Part shown: in pieces, positions 6,720 to 14,811 of the stretch | Position numbering within the stretch: position 1 is the first letter of the stretch | Layout: each line of letters opens with the position of its first letter | Source: Clostridium sp. KNHs214 | Lineage (GTDB): Bacteria; Bacillota; Clostridia; Clostridiales; Clostridiaceae | Direction of reading: 5' to 3' | Length of the DNA stretch: 64,000 nucleotides | NCBI RefSeq assembly: GCF_000744935.1 | Contig: NZ_JQMW01000009.1 | Location: forward strand, 1 to 64,000 | Program-made: the position numbers and the translations under genes | Notes under the pieces: generated by a model | Seen by the model: only the letters and a program-made list of their open reading frames with translations | Database searches by the model: none | Told to the model about the DNA's origin: nothing

Positions 6720-8619
6720 GTGCGCCAAGAAAAGCTTATTAATTCTGTCAAAGTGAAAGTCTTTGATGAGTAAGGTCTAACCAACCACTCATATCGAGTG
6801 TTGCATCGAAATTGGTAACAACTAGATGAAGCGTACACAGAGAACTATATAGACCACAGGGAAGACCGTAATTACTGAAGCTAAATGAGCCTCGTTATCA
6901 GTTTAATGCAGATGGTGACGTGATTAACTACACGGAAACCTATACAGAGGAATCGTAAAAGGTGAGATTCTCGAGGGTCTGTCGGGGTCGAAGGGCGTGG
7001 TATGTATAGAGAGAATTAATAGGAACTTGGGAGGCTCCTATGGCTCCAATAAATTTGGTAGGTCTATCCAATGAAAAAAGAGGACGGCTAATGCACATAG
7101 GAATTCGGATTAACTCATAGTACTCTGAGAACGGGAGAACCGTTTACGTGGGGAAGGGGTTAACAAATATATGTAGCTCACAAATGAAACATTATCTGGA
7201 CTGCAGGACTGGAGGAAATAATGCAAACATCACTGTGGGGAATAGCAAGAAAATCAAAGCAAAATAAAAAATACAAATTTGGTAATTTATATGGGTTGAT
7301 AAACAAGCAAGCTTTACACACTGCTTGGAAAGAAATAAATAGAAGCGCAGCTGCTGGTATAGACAAAATAACAGCAAAAGAGTTTGGAGAAGATTTAGAC
7401 AGAAACCTAGATGAATTACTAAAAGAACTAAAAAATAAGAGTTATAAAGCTAGATTAACAAAAAGAGTAAACATACCAAAAGGAAATGGGAAAACTCGCC
7501 CGTTAGGATTGCCTACATTAAGAGATAAAATTGTCCAAAGAGCAGTTGCATCAATATTAGAGGCAATCTATGAACAAGATTTCTTCAATTTTAGTTATGG
7601 ATATCGACCAAACACAAGTGCCCAAAAAGCAGCAAAAGAATTATCAGATAATCTAATGGGTAATTATAACTATATTGTAGAAGCTGATATTAGAAGTTTT
7701 TTCGATAATATTGACCATCAATGGCTTATCAAAATGTTAAAAGAAAGAATTAAGGATAAGGCATTTATAAGATTAATAGTCAAGTGGCTAAAAGCTGGCA
7801 TACTAAATACTGATGGAAAAATAATAAACCCTAAAACTGGAAGTCCTCAAGGTTCAATAGTAAGTCCTATATTGGCAAATATTTACTTGCATTACTCGCT
7901 AGATTTATGGTTTGAAAAAGTTGTTAAGAAGTCTATAAAAGGCGAAGCCTGTATATGTAGAGTTGCTGATGATTTTGTCTGTGCGTTTAGATATAAAGAA
8001 GATGCAGATAGGTTCTATAAAGTAATAGGTAAAAGACTTGGAAAATTTGGACTGAAGCTAGCGGAAGAAAAGACAAAGATTATAAAATTTTCTAAATATG
8101 ATGATGTAAAAAGTAAAAGTTTTGATTTTGTAGGTTTTGAGTATAGATGGAGCAAATCTAAAAAGGGTAAAAATATAGTAAAGCGTAGAACAAGTAGAAG
8201 TAAATTGAAGAAATCTATACAAGCTTTTAAAGATTGGTGTAAAAGAAATAGAAATAGTAAGTTCAAATGGATAATAAAAATGTTAAATCTAAAATTTAGA
8301 GGGTACTTTAATTATTATGGAGTTATAGGAAATAGTAAAGGATTATATGATTTTTATAATCCAGCTATAAAAATACTATTTAAATGGCTAAATAGAAGGA
8401 GTCAACGTAAAAGTTTCACATGGGAAGAGTTTAATCAGGCAATAAAGAGGTATGGATTAATTAGACCAAAAATAACAGAGAAAAAGTACAAACAAATTAA
8501 ATTAAAAGTTTGCTTTGAGTGATTACGGAAGCGAGTATATTTGAAGAGCCCGGTGCGGTAATTCCGCACGCCGGGATTCTGTGCGGGGTGCGTTGGGTAA
8601 CCAACGCGTCTACCGCGAC
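6720..8619 (+). mobile_element. Group II intron, complete with maturase
   Basis: The 5' end is GTGCGCC (6720), the usual group II start. A long structured leader without ORF precedes the reverse transcriptase gene (7221-8522). Just after the ORF comes a 34-nt domain V-like hairpin at about 8549-8582 (GAGCCCGGTGCGG, loop TAATT, CCGCACGCCGGGATTC) with the AGC catalytic triad. Domain VI follows (about 8583-8619), ending CTACCGCGAC. The exon junctions (AATAGTTA before, CTAATATTG after) lie in non-coding DNA, so no gene is split. The ends could be off by a few bases. Confidence 0.8.
7221..8522 (+). CDS. ltrA: Group II intron reverse transcriptase/maturase
   Basis: A 433-residue protein with GGAGG 8 bases before ATG. 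RT blocks are visible in order: AGIDKIT (45-51), the fingers region IPKGNGKTRPLGLPTLRDKIVQ (84-106), YGYRPNTSAQKA (126-137), EADIRSFFDNIDH (154-166), GSPQGSIVSPILANIYL (207-223), and the catalytic block CRVADD (246-251). The usual YADD is VADD here. The X/maturase domain follows (about 330-420, FRGYFNYYG...). It ends without an HNH/En domain, so it belongs to the En-minus type. It splices its own intron RNA and reverse-transcribes it during retrohoming. Confidence 0.92.
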   Translation: MQTSLWGIARKSKQNKKYKFGNLYGLINKQALHTAWKEINRSAAAGIDKITAKEFGEDLDRNLDELLKELKNKSYKARLTKRVNIPKGNGKTRPLGLPTLRDKIVQRAVASILEAIYEQDFFNFSYGYRPNTSAQKAAKELSDNLMGNYNYIVEADIRSFFDNIDHQWLIKMLKERIKDKAFIRLIVKWLKAGILNTDGKIINPKTGSPQGSIVSPILANIYLHYSLDLWFEKVVKKSIKGEACICRVADDFVCAFRYKEDADRFYKVIGKRLGKFGLKLAEEKTKIIKFSKYDDVKSKSFDFVGFEYRWSKSKKGKNIVKRRTSRSKLKKSIQAFKDWCKRNRNSKFKWIIKMLNLKFRGYFNYYGVIGNSKGLYDFYNPAIKILFKWLNRRSQRKSFTWEEFNQAIKRYGLIRPKITEKKYKQIKLKVCFE

Positions 8620-8676
8620 CTAATATTGTTTTATCATAATAAAAGATTTTAAAAATTCTTAAAGAAGGGTGATTTT

Positions 8677-8936
8677 ATGAAAAAAAAGTTTTATTAAAAA
8701 ATATTGCGTTCATATTAGCATTTTTCACAGTTATGTTAATAGGAGGCAATGTTGAACATGTATTTGCTACTGAACCGGATATGATACAAACTATAAATAT
8801 TAATAATTTTAAAGAATCTACTGAAAAAGTTAGTAGAACTATTACTATTACTGATTCAAATATAATTTTCGACAAAAATAAAGCTTTTAATGAAGGTTTT
8901 ACAATTAGTTGTTTTAAGTATTATTACCGACCTTAA
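8677..8936 (+). pseudogene. Exported small protein with a poly-A frameshift
   Basis: ATG at 8677 follows AGAAGGGTG and is followed by eight A then GTTTTATTAA, which stops at once. With nine A the frame would read MKKKVLLKNIAFILAFFTVMLI..., a clear signal peptide, and run on through TEPDMIQTININNF to the stop at 8936 (about 86 residues). One base lost in a homopolymer is the simplest reading: a mutation, slippage-based switching, or a base-calling error. No function recognised. The protein also looks C-terminally short. Confidence 0.55.
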
Positions 8937-8975
8937 TAGTTGGATTTTAAATCCGGCAAAAGAGGTCGGTTTTTA
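8926..8975 (+). terminator. Terminator
   Basis: ACCGACC (8926-8932) pairs with GGTCGGT (8964-8970), with an inner GGATTT/AATCC stem, followed by TTTTTAT. Confidence 0.7.
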
Positions 8976-9053
8976 TATTTTTACCTTAACCCTACCAGTT
9001 ACATAAATGTTTTTATATGCTATAATTGGCATAAATAAGGAAATGATTGCACA

Positions 9054-9334
9054 ATGAAGGCTACTGTAAAATCACATATATTTGACTTAATTTTTGACAT
9101 AGTGGTGGTTTTAGGAATAGTCTTTGCTATGACTTATATACTTTATACTAGTTATAAAAAGCCATTTGATATATTAGGCATGCTAAGATTTATATTGTTA
9201 AATTTTACTTATGTTTAGACTGTTTAACTTATCATGAACAGAAAAATTTAAAGAAGATTTTAACAAGTAAGAGTGGAAGAGAAATAATTCAAAAAAACAG
9301 AAAAAGTGTTGGAAATGCACTTTGGTTTAAATAA
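9054..9334 (+). pseudogene. Frameshifted small membrane protein gene
   Basis: ATG at 9054 begins MKATVKSHIFDLIFDIVVVL, one clear transmembrane helix, and stops at 9219 after 54 codons. The frame one base away continues without stops: LCLDCLTYHEQKNLKKIL, then SKSGREIIQKNRKSVGNALW, ending at 9334. The total of 281 nt is one short of 94 codons, so a single-base deletion near 9205-9215 is likely. Family not recognised. It is the second one-base lesion within 400 bp. Confidence 0.5.
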
Positions 9335-9358
9335 TGAGAATTAATGGAGGCATTTCGT

Positions 9359-10174
9359 ATGAGAAATATTACAGGTCAAGATAAGGTTTTTGAAAAATTA
9401 ATGACTGAAAAGGAACTGATTCAGTTTAGTATGTTTTATGCTATACTAACAGCTGAGGATTCTTTTATTGTAACTAATGATAAAAATGTAATTATTGGAC
9501 AAGAATGCCCAACCTCTCCTTTATGGATTTACATTAAGAATAATTTATCTAATGAAGAACGTGAAGAAGTGGTTAAAATCATATGTGAAAAACTTGCCTT
9601 TAATCCTACTCTTAATATAGATGGAGAAGAAATATATATTCAGCGGATTTTGCAAGAAGTTTCAAGAATCTCTGGCAGTTCTTTTCAGATAAGTGTTCCT
9701 AAAAATTCATATGTTTGTCATAAGCCTATAAAGCCTAAAATCATTAGTGGCAGTTTATCAAAAGCCAATGAAAATGATTTAGAAATTATTACTATATTAT
9801 CTAGAGATAATTGGGAAGACATTGGTTTTGGAAATCTTACACTAGAACAAGCGAATAAGTTTGCACAGAGAAAACTAACCAGACCAGATTTTCACGTTTG
9901 GAGAAATCAATATGAAAAAGTTGTTGCTATGGCATCCGTTCATAAATATGGCAAAGTTGCAATAACTGATGGTGTTTTTACTGATAGAAATGAACGTAAT
10001 ATAGGTTATGCAAAATTTTTAATGTTTACGATTACAAAAAAACTACTAAGTGAAGGGATTTTGCCGATATTATATGCCGATCGTCGCAAACCAGTTTCAA
10101 ATCATTTATATCAAAGTATTGGTTATGAATTTTGTGGTGAGGTTACAGAGTATAGATTTTTAAATCGTAATTAG
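9359..10174 (+). CDS. GNAT-family N-acetyltransferase
   Basis: A 271-residue protein. ATG at 9359 is preferred over the upstream one at 9344 because TGGAGG (9345-9350) lies 8 bases before it. The C-terminal ~130 residues carry the GNAT fold: HVWRNQYEKVVAMASVHKYG (strands 2-3), ITDGVFTDRNERNIGYAKFL (strand 4 and the acetyl-CoA loop, where the usual R/Q-x-x-G-x-G/A appears as R-N-I-G-Y-A), then LYQSIGYEFCGEVTEY (strands 6-7). The N-terminal half is a separate domain of unknown role. The substrate cannot be told. It stands alone, with an AT-rich gap to the ABC transporter gene. Confidence 0.75.
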   Translation: MRNITGQDKVFEKLMTEKELIQFSMFYAILTAEDSFIVTNDKNVIIGQECPTSPLWIYIKNNLSNEEREEVVKIICEKLAFNPTLNIDGEEIYIQRILQEVSRISGSSFQISVPKNSYVCHKPIKPKIISGSLSKANENDLEIITILSRDNWEDIGFGNLTLEQANKFAQRKLTRPDFHVWRNQYEKVVAMASVHKYGKVAITDGVFTDRNERNIGYAKFLMFTITKKLLSEGILPILYADRRKPVSNHLYQSIGYEFCGEVTEYRFLNRN

Positions 10175-10311
10175 TTAGTATATATTGTTATTTTACATGT
10201 AAAATAGTTATCTGCTGTAAATTATAATATTTTGAAAGATTAAAAGTATTTTGCAATAATGTGACAGTGAAATGTTTATTATAGTGAATACATGGGGAAA
10301 GAGGAGACAAT

Positions 10312-12003
10312 ATGAAGGGGTATATTTTAAAACAAAAGAAATTGCTAATTTTAAGCACTTTATTAACAATTTTAGTAGCGTCATGCAACACTAGCATGGC
10401 ATTTCTTATGAAACAGTTGGTTGATATAGGTACTATAAAGGATATTAACAAATTTAAGATTACAATTCTTATTACAGGGGTAGTTATAATATCACTTTTA
10501 ATTAGTGAATACTTTAAAAAGATAGTAAATAATATATTGATAAAAAAATGGTCAATGGACCTTAAAAACGATGTTTTTGATAAATTGTTAAAAAGAAATC
10601 CTAAAAATTTCAATAGTAGTAACTCTGGGGAATATATATCTACACTTACAAATGATATTAATATGATAAAAGAAGTATATTTTGAAAGTATAATTGCATT
10701 GATACAAACAATTATACAGGTAATTATTGGTGCATACGCTATATTTAAATTAGATATACTAATAGGAGCTTTTGTAGTAATTTTAAGCATTTTGCCATTA
10801 TTTATTCCAAAGGTAACAGAAAAATATCTTTCTAGTAAAAAGGAATTTCAAGCGCAGAAGATTGGTATTTTTACCTCTAAGGTTAAAGATATTTTTGAAG
10901 GATTTCAAGTAATAAGAAGTTTTAATATTCATGATAAAATAAACAGGGAATTTAGAAGGATAAATTATGAAGCAGAAGATTCAGAACTTAAATACAAGAA
11001 TTACAATAGTTTTGTAAATATATTAACAGCTTTCTTTTCATACCTTATGTTATTGGTTTCTCTAGCAATAGGAACATATCTAGTTATTAAGGGAAAAGCA
11101 ACAGCGGGTATACTTATTGCATCTATTCAGCTTATGGATATTGTGGATATGGCAGTTTTAGATTTTACTTATGAAGTTATTGATTTAAAATCCATTAAAC
11201 TTGTTAAATGTAAAATTATGGGCATTGTAGATGAACAAATTCCAAATGAAGAAGGTATGGAGAAGGAAACATTTAATGAAAGCATCGAATTTAAAAATGT
11301 ATGTTTTTCTTATGAGAAGGATAAAGAAGTTCTTAAAAATATTAGTTTTTCTTTAAATAAGGGAAATAAATATGCTGTTGTTGGACAAAGTGGTAGTGGA
11401 AAATCTACTATGTTAAATTTGCTTTTAAGATATTATACAGAGTATGAAGGAAACATATATATTGATGGAGTTGATAACAGAGAGCTTAAACTCAGCAATT
11501 TATATAGATTAATATCTGCTATACATCAGGATGTTTTCATGTTTGATTCAGATATTAAGGATAATATATGTTTGTATAATGATTATAGTGAAGAAGAAAT
11601 AAAGAAAGCTGTGGAGTTTTCAGGATTAAGTAACATTATTAACAACGTAGAGGGCGGAATAAACGCACTTGTAGGTGAAAATGGGGGTAACCTATCTGGT
11701 GGTGAAAAGCAGAGAATTTCTATTGCTAGGGCTATAATAAAGCGTACTCCTATTATTTTCTTAGATGAAGCCACATCTTCATTGGACAATGAAGCATCAT
11801 GGAAAGTTGAAAATTCAATTTTGAACTTAAAGGATATTACAGCCTTGGTTATTACACATAAATTATCGGGGGATTTATTAAAAAGGTATGATAAAATACT
11901 AGTTATGAAAGATGGAGTTTTAGAAGAAATGGGAAGTTTTCATGAACTTATAAATAATAAATCATACTTCTATAATTTATTTAATATTGAAGCTAATGTA
12001 TAG
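10312..12003 (+). CDS. ABC half-transporter (exporter type), permease fused to ATPase
   Basis: A 563-residue protein with GAGGAGA 6 bases before ATG. The N-terminal ~300 residues hold an exporter-type membrane domain with about six helices (first pair at 11-31 and 48-66, then about 125-145, 148-166, 237-257, 263-280). The ATPase domain follows: Walker A GQSGSGKST (358-366), Q-loop HQDVFMF (405-411), signature LSGGE (461-465), Walker B IIFLDE (481-486) and switch His516. Half transporters dimerise to export peptides, lipids or drugs. No partner gene is adjacent, so a homodimer is likely. The substrate is unknown. Confidence 0.88.
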   Translation: MKGYILKQKKLLILSTLLTILVASCNTSMAFLMKQLVDIGTIKDINKFKITILITGVVIISLLISEYFKKIVNNILIKKWSMDLKNDVFDKLLKRNPKNFNSSNSGEYISTLTNDINMIKEVYFESIIALIQTIIQVIIGAYAIFKLDILIGAFVVILSILPLFIPKVTEKYLSSKKEFQAQKIGIFTSKVKDIFEGFQVIRSFNIHDKINREFRRINYEAEDSELKYKNYNSFVNILTAFFSYLMLLVSLAIGTYLVIKGKATAGILIASIQLMDIVDMAVLDFTYEVIDLKSIKLVKCKIMGIVDEQIPNEEGMEKETFNESIEFKNVCFSYEKDKEVLKNISFSLNKGNKYAVVGQSGSGKSTMLNLLLRYYTEYEGNIYIDGVDNRELKLSNLYRLISAIHQDVFMFDSDIKDNICLYNDYSEEEIKKAVEFSGLSNIINNVEGGINALVGENGGNLSGGEKQRISIARAIIKRTPIIFLDEATSSLDNEASWKVENSILNLKDITALVITHKLSGDLLKRYDKILVMKDGVLEEMGSFHELINNKSYFYNLFNIEANV

Positions 12004-12025
12004 AAAGAATATTATTATGATATTG

Positions 12026-12538
12026 GACTAGTTGCAAATAAGTTATCTGTGTTACAATTTAAATACAGATAAAGAGAGTATTAGAGATTTAGATAAAGCA
12101 TATACTAATTTCTTTAATGGAAGAGGCTTTCCTAAATTTAAAAGAAAGAAAAAATCAGAAACTAGATTTTATAGTAGATATGACAAAATTTATTTTCAAG
12201 ATAACTTTGTTAATATTGAAAATATAGGTAAAGTTAAATATAGGGTGGATTATGATATTGATTTAGGAATATCTCAATTAGCAATAACAAATATAGATAA
12301 ATTAAACACTAGGAATGTTAATAAAACAAACAAAGTTAAAAAACTAAGTAAAAAGTTAAAAAGGCTTCAAAGACAATGTTCAAGAAAATATATTATGAAT
12401 AAGAAGGGAGAGAGTTACCAAAAAACCAAGAACATTGCAAAACTTGAAAAGAAGATTAAAAAAACTTCATAGTAAACTTAAAAATATTAGATTAAACCAT
12501 ATACACCAAGTTACACAAACGAAAGTAGCCGCAATATA
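12026..12538 (+). pseudogene. Degenerate TnpB (IS605/IS1341-type) gene
   Basis: Remnants of TnpB are recognisable in order: RDLDKAYTNFFNGRGFPKFK (12080-12140), a beta region, the first RuvC strand DIDLGISQLAIT (about 12255-12290), and the helical KKLSKKLKRLQRQCSRKY stretch. A frameshift near 12465 is followed by KLHSKLKNIRLNHIHQVTQT in another frame. The 5' start, the segment between the wedge and RuvC-I, and everything after the HxVT helix, including the other RuvC acids and the zinc finger, are missing. A hairpin AACCTC/GAGGTT at 12538-12556 may be the old right end. It cannot be active. Confidence 0.75.
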
Positions 12539-12661
12539 ACCTCTTTGCAGGAGGTTATAAAATGGGCAAAATCGGACATTATGAAGTAGGAAAGAAACAA
12601 AACTATATATTTATATAATCTTTTTATAAAGTTTTATAAGGTTTTTGGTAACGGTGGCAAT

Positions 12662-13231
12662 TTGGTACAGCAATATACAAAAAAAATCATTCGAGAGACA
12701 TTCATTAAATTGTTGAATGAGCGTCAACTTAACAAAATCACAGTTAAGGATATTGCTACAGAATGTGAGATCAACAGGAATACTTTTTATTATTACTATT
12801 CAGATGTATATGCAGTTTTGTCAGAGATTTTCCAAACAGAACTTCAGACAGTCATTGATGAGTATAATGATACACTCTCATGGGAGGAAAGTTTTATTGT
12901 GGCTACTAAGTTTGCTTTAGAAAACAGGAGGGCTATTTATCATGTATATAATTCCATGCAAAGAGAAGAATTAGAGAATTATATATATAATGTAGCAGGA
13001 AATGTCATGATTCGGTATGTTGATAAAGTAAGTGAAGGTACCTCAGCTTCTTCCAGGGATAAAAATCTTATTGCTTCCTTTTATCAGTGTGCTCTTACTC
13101 AAATGGTGTTACGCTGGATTTCTTCCGGAATGAGTGAAAATCCTGAAATTATTATCAGACAAATCGGGAAGCTTTTCGATGGAAACATTCTCTTATCCCT
13201 TAAGCGAAGTGTTAGTTTAAATGATATATGA
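12662..13231 (+). CDS. TetR/AcrR-family transcriptional regulator
   Basis: A 189-residue protein starting at TTG. The N-terminal DNA-binding domain (1-50) is classic TetR: RETFIKLLNERQLNKITVKD, IATECEINRNTFYYYYSD. The C-terminal ligand/dimer domain is helical (about 60-185). It lies upstream of a C-terminal fragment of oleate hydratase. TetR genes often neighbour that enzyme in Firmicutes (from memory), so it may have controlled it. The hydratase is now gone, so its present target is unknown. Confidence 0.82.
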   Translation: MVQQYTKKIIRETFIKLLNERQLNKITVKDIATECEINRNTFYYYYSDVYAVLSEIFQTELQTVIDEYNDTLSWEESFIVATKFALENRRAIYHVYNSMQREELENYIYNVAGNVMIRYVDKVSEGTSASSRDKNLIASFYQCALTQMVLRWISSGMSENPEIIIRQIGKLFDGNILLSLKRSVSLNDI

Positions 13232-13296
13232 TAAAAATCAATAAGGGATTTCTTTTTTATCTAATGTAAAAGACATAAGAAAGTTATATCGTCCTT

Positions 13297-13629
13297 ATGT
13301 TTGTTGTACCAAAGAATGCAGTAAATGTTGCTTTTCTTGGGCAATTTGCTGAAACACTAGATGATCTAGGACGTGATACTATGTTTACTATTGAATACTC
13401 TGGACCTACAGCTATGGAAGCAGTATATGTATTGACTGGAGTTGAAAAAGGAGTTCATGAAGTATTTAATTCAAGATATGATATCCGTTATTTGTTAAAT
13501 GCAGGCTTAAGTTTATTGGATGGCGAAAAGCCACAAATTGATTTACCACCATTAACTAGACGTAAAATTTTAAAACAAATATCAGGAACAGAAATTGAAG
13601 AGTTGCTAAAGAAATATGGAATTAGATAG
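13297..13629 (+). pseudogene. C-terminal remnant of oleate hydratase
   Basis: About 110 residues matching the end of the oleate hydratase (myosin-cross-reactive antigen) family: VPKNAVNVAFLGQFAET, then FTIEYSGPTAMEAVYVLTGV, RYDIRYLLNAG and a tail ending GTEIEELLKKYGI. The normal enzyme is about 570-590 residues, with an FAD-binding N-terminus that is absent here. ATG at 13297 has no good ribosome site. An internal deletion between the regulator and this stump removed most of the gene. The product would be inactive. Confidence 0.7.
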
Positions 13630-13773
13630 CCCATTTAAATGCTTGTTTTGATACAATAACAGCAATGATTTCATTAATAAAGGTTTCTAAGGATTGAATA
13701 GTGTTGTAATGTATCAACTAATTAAAATTCTAAATACCTAAGCTCTATTTTGCATGTGAGATTTTTGTATATG

Positions 13774-13802
13774 TTTACAATGTATACAAAACTATGTATA
13801 AT
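13774..13802 (+). promoter_or_regulatory. Sigma-A promoter
   Basis: TTTACA (13774-13779), 17-bp spacer, TATAAT (13797-13802), 36 bp before the TTG start of the next gene. Its spacer resembles the promoter at 5900-5928. Confidence 0.75.
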
Positions 13803-13837
13803 TTAGGTGGATTATGAAAATGAAGGAGGAGAATGTT

Positions 13838-14537
13838 TTGTTTGATTTCATATCAATTGTAGGATTTTTGGCTTGCATAGTTTGTATTGTTATGGCAATA
13901 GTTTCTTTAATTAAAAAAAATGGCAAGGCTAAAAAATTTGCAAAAGGAATTTTAGTAGCTTTTATAATATTTATGGTAGGAGTTATTAATAGTCCAAGCT
14001 CAAAAATAGATAGTAGTCAATCTACCAAAGTAAGTAGTAATAAAAGTGAAACTAGATGCAGTAAATCCTGAATATGCGGTTATAAGTGTTGGAAAAGGTA
14101 ATAGTTATGGACATCCAAGCAGTTCTACAATGAGTAGACTTCAAGCTAAAAAAGGTATTAAGATATTTAGAACAGATGAAAATGGTACTGTAATAGCTAT
14201 TAGTGATGGAAAAAATATAAAGTTTAATTGCAGTCCAGGTACATATGCTGCAGGTGATAATAAACCCAGAGTAACTAAACCTGAAAAATCGGTAACTAAA
14301 CCTAAAGAATCAGTAACTAGTTCTTCCAATAGGACTAATAATAAAGCGGTTAGTAAACCAGCTCCAAAGATTGCTCCAGCACCGTCGCAGAATAATGGAC
14401 AAACAGTATATGTGACAAAAACAGGAGATAAATATCATAGTGGTAATTGCCAATATTTAAGAAAAAGCAAAATCCCTATTAAAAAATCACAAGCAATAAG
14501 TCAAGGTTATGGTAGGTGCAGTAAGTGCAGACCTTAA
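13838..14537 (+). pseudogene. Collapsed exported metallo-beta-lactamase-fold protein (middle deleted, frameshifted)
   Basis: The first part (TTG 13838, AAGGAGGAG 8 bases upstream) codes a membrane anchor FDFISIVGFLACIVCIVMAI, a second hydrophobic segment and a Ser-rich linker, then stops at 14071. The second part, in another frame from about 14046, reads NPEYAVISVGKGNSYGHPS... RTDENGTVIAISDGKNI. That is the C-terminal end of ComEC/MBL-type hydrolases. It is followed by a Pro/Lys linker and a C-terminal motif VYVTKTGDKYHSGNCQYLR...GRCSKC seen at the end of such secreted proteins. The HxHxDH core is absent, so a large in-gene deletion has joined the ends out of frame. Two separate short genes are a less likely reading. 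Confidence 0.55.
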
Positions 14538-14540
14538 AAT

Positions 14541-14572
14541 AAAAAACTCTGGTTAAGCCAGAGTTTTTTTAG
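14541..14572 (+). terminator. Terminator
   Basis: ACTCTGG, loop TTAAG, CCAGAGT followed by TTTTTT; A-rich on the left so it may work in both directions. Confidence 0.8.
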
Positions 14573-14694
14573 CTTAAAAAATAACACTTATGATATTTAA
14601 TGTAATATATTGTAAAAAAACTATAGGGTTTAAATAAATTAATATAAATAAATCACTTATTTGAATTAAATTGTAAAAAACAATTAAGAAAAGA

Positions 14695-14723
14695 TTGAAT
14701 TTTCAGAATATAAGTGGTAAAAT
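14695..14723 (+). promoter_or_regulatory. Probable sigma-A promoter of the oppA-like gene
   Basis: TTGAAT (14695-14700), 17-bp spacer with a TGG just before the -10, TAAAAT (14718-14723). Confidence 0.5.
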
Positions 14724-14811
14724 TTACAGAAGGAACTAATTTTACAAATATGTAATAATTTATAAGATGCTTAAACTATTTTTTATTTATCAATTAAAAG
14801 GGGGCTTTAAA

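Noticed and set aside
10188-10790. 200-residue minus-strand ORF
   Set aside because: Antisense to the membrane domain of the ABC transporter; hydrophobic codons read backwards, no ribosome site.
12662-13231. TetR gene as the regulator of the MMPL operon at 16945
   Set aside because: It lies 3.7 kb away beside an oleate hydratase stump, and no TGACT-N3-AGTCA copy is seen at its own promoter.
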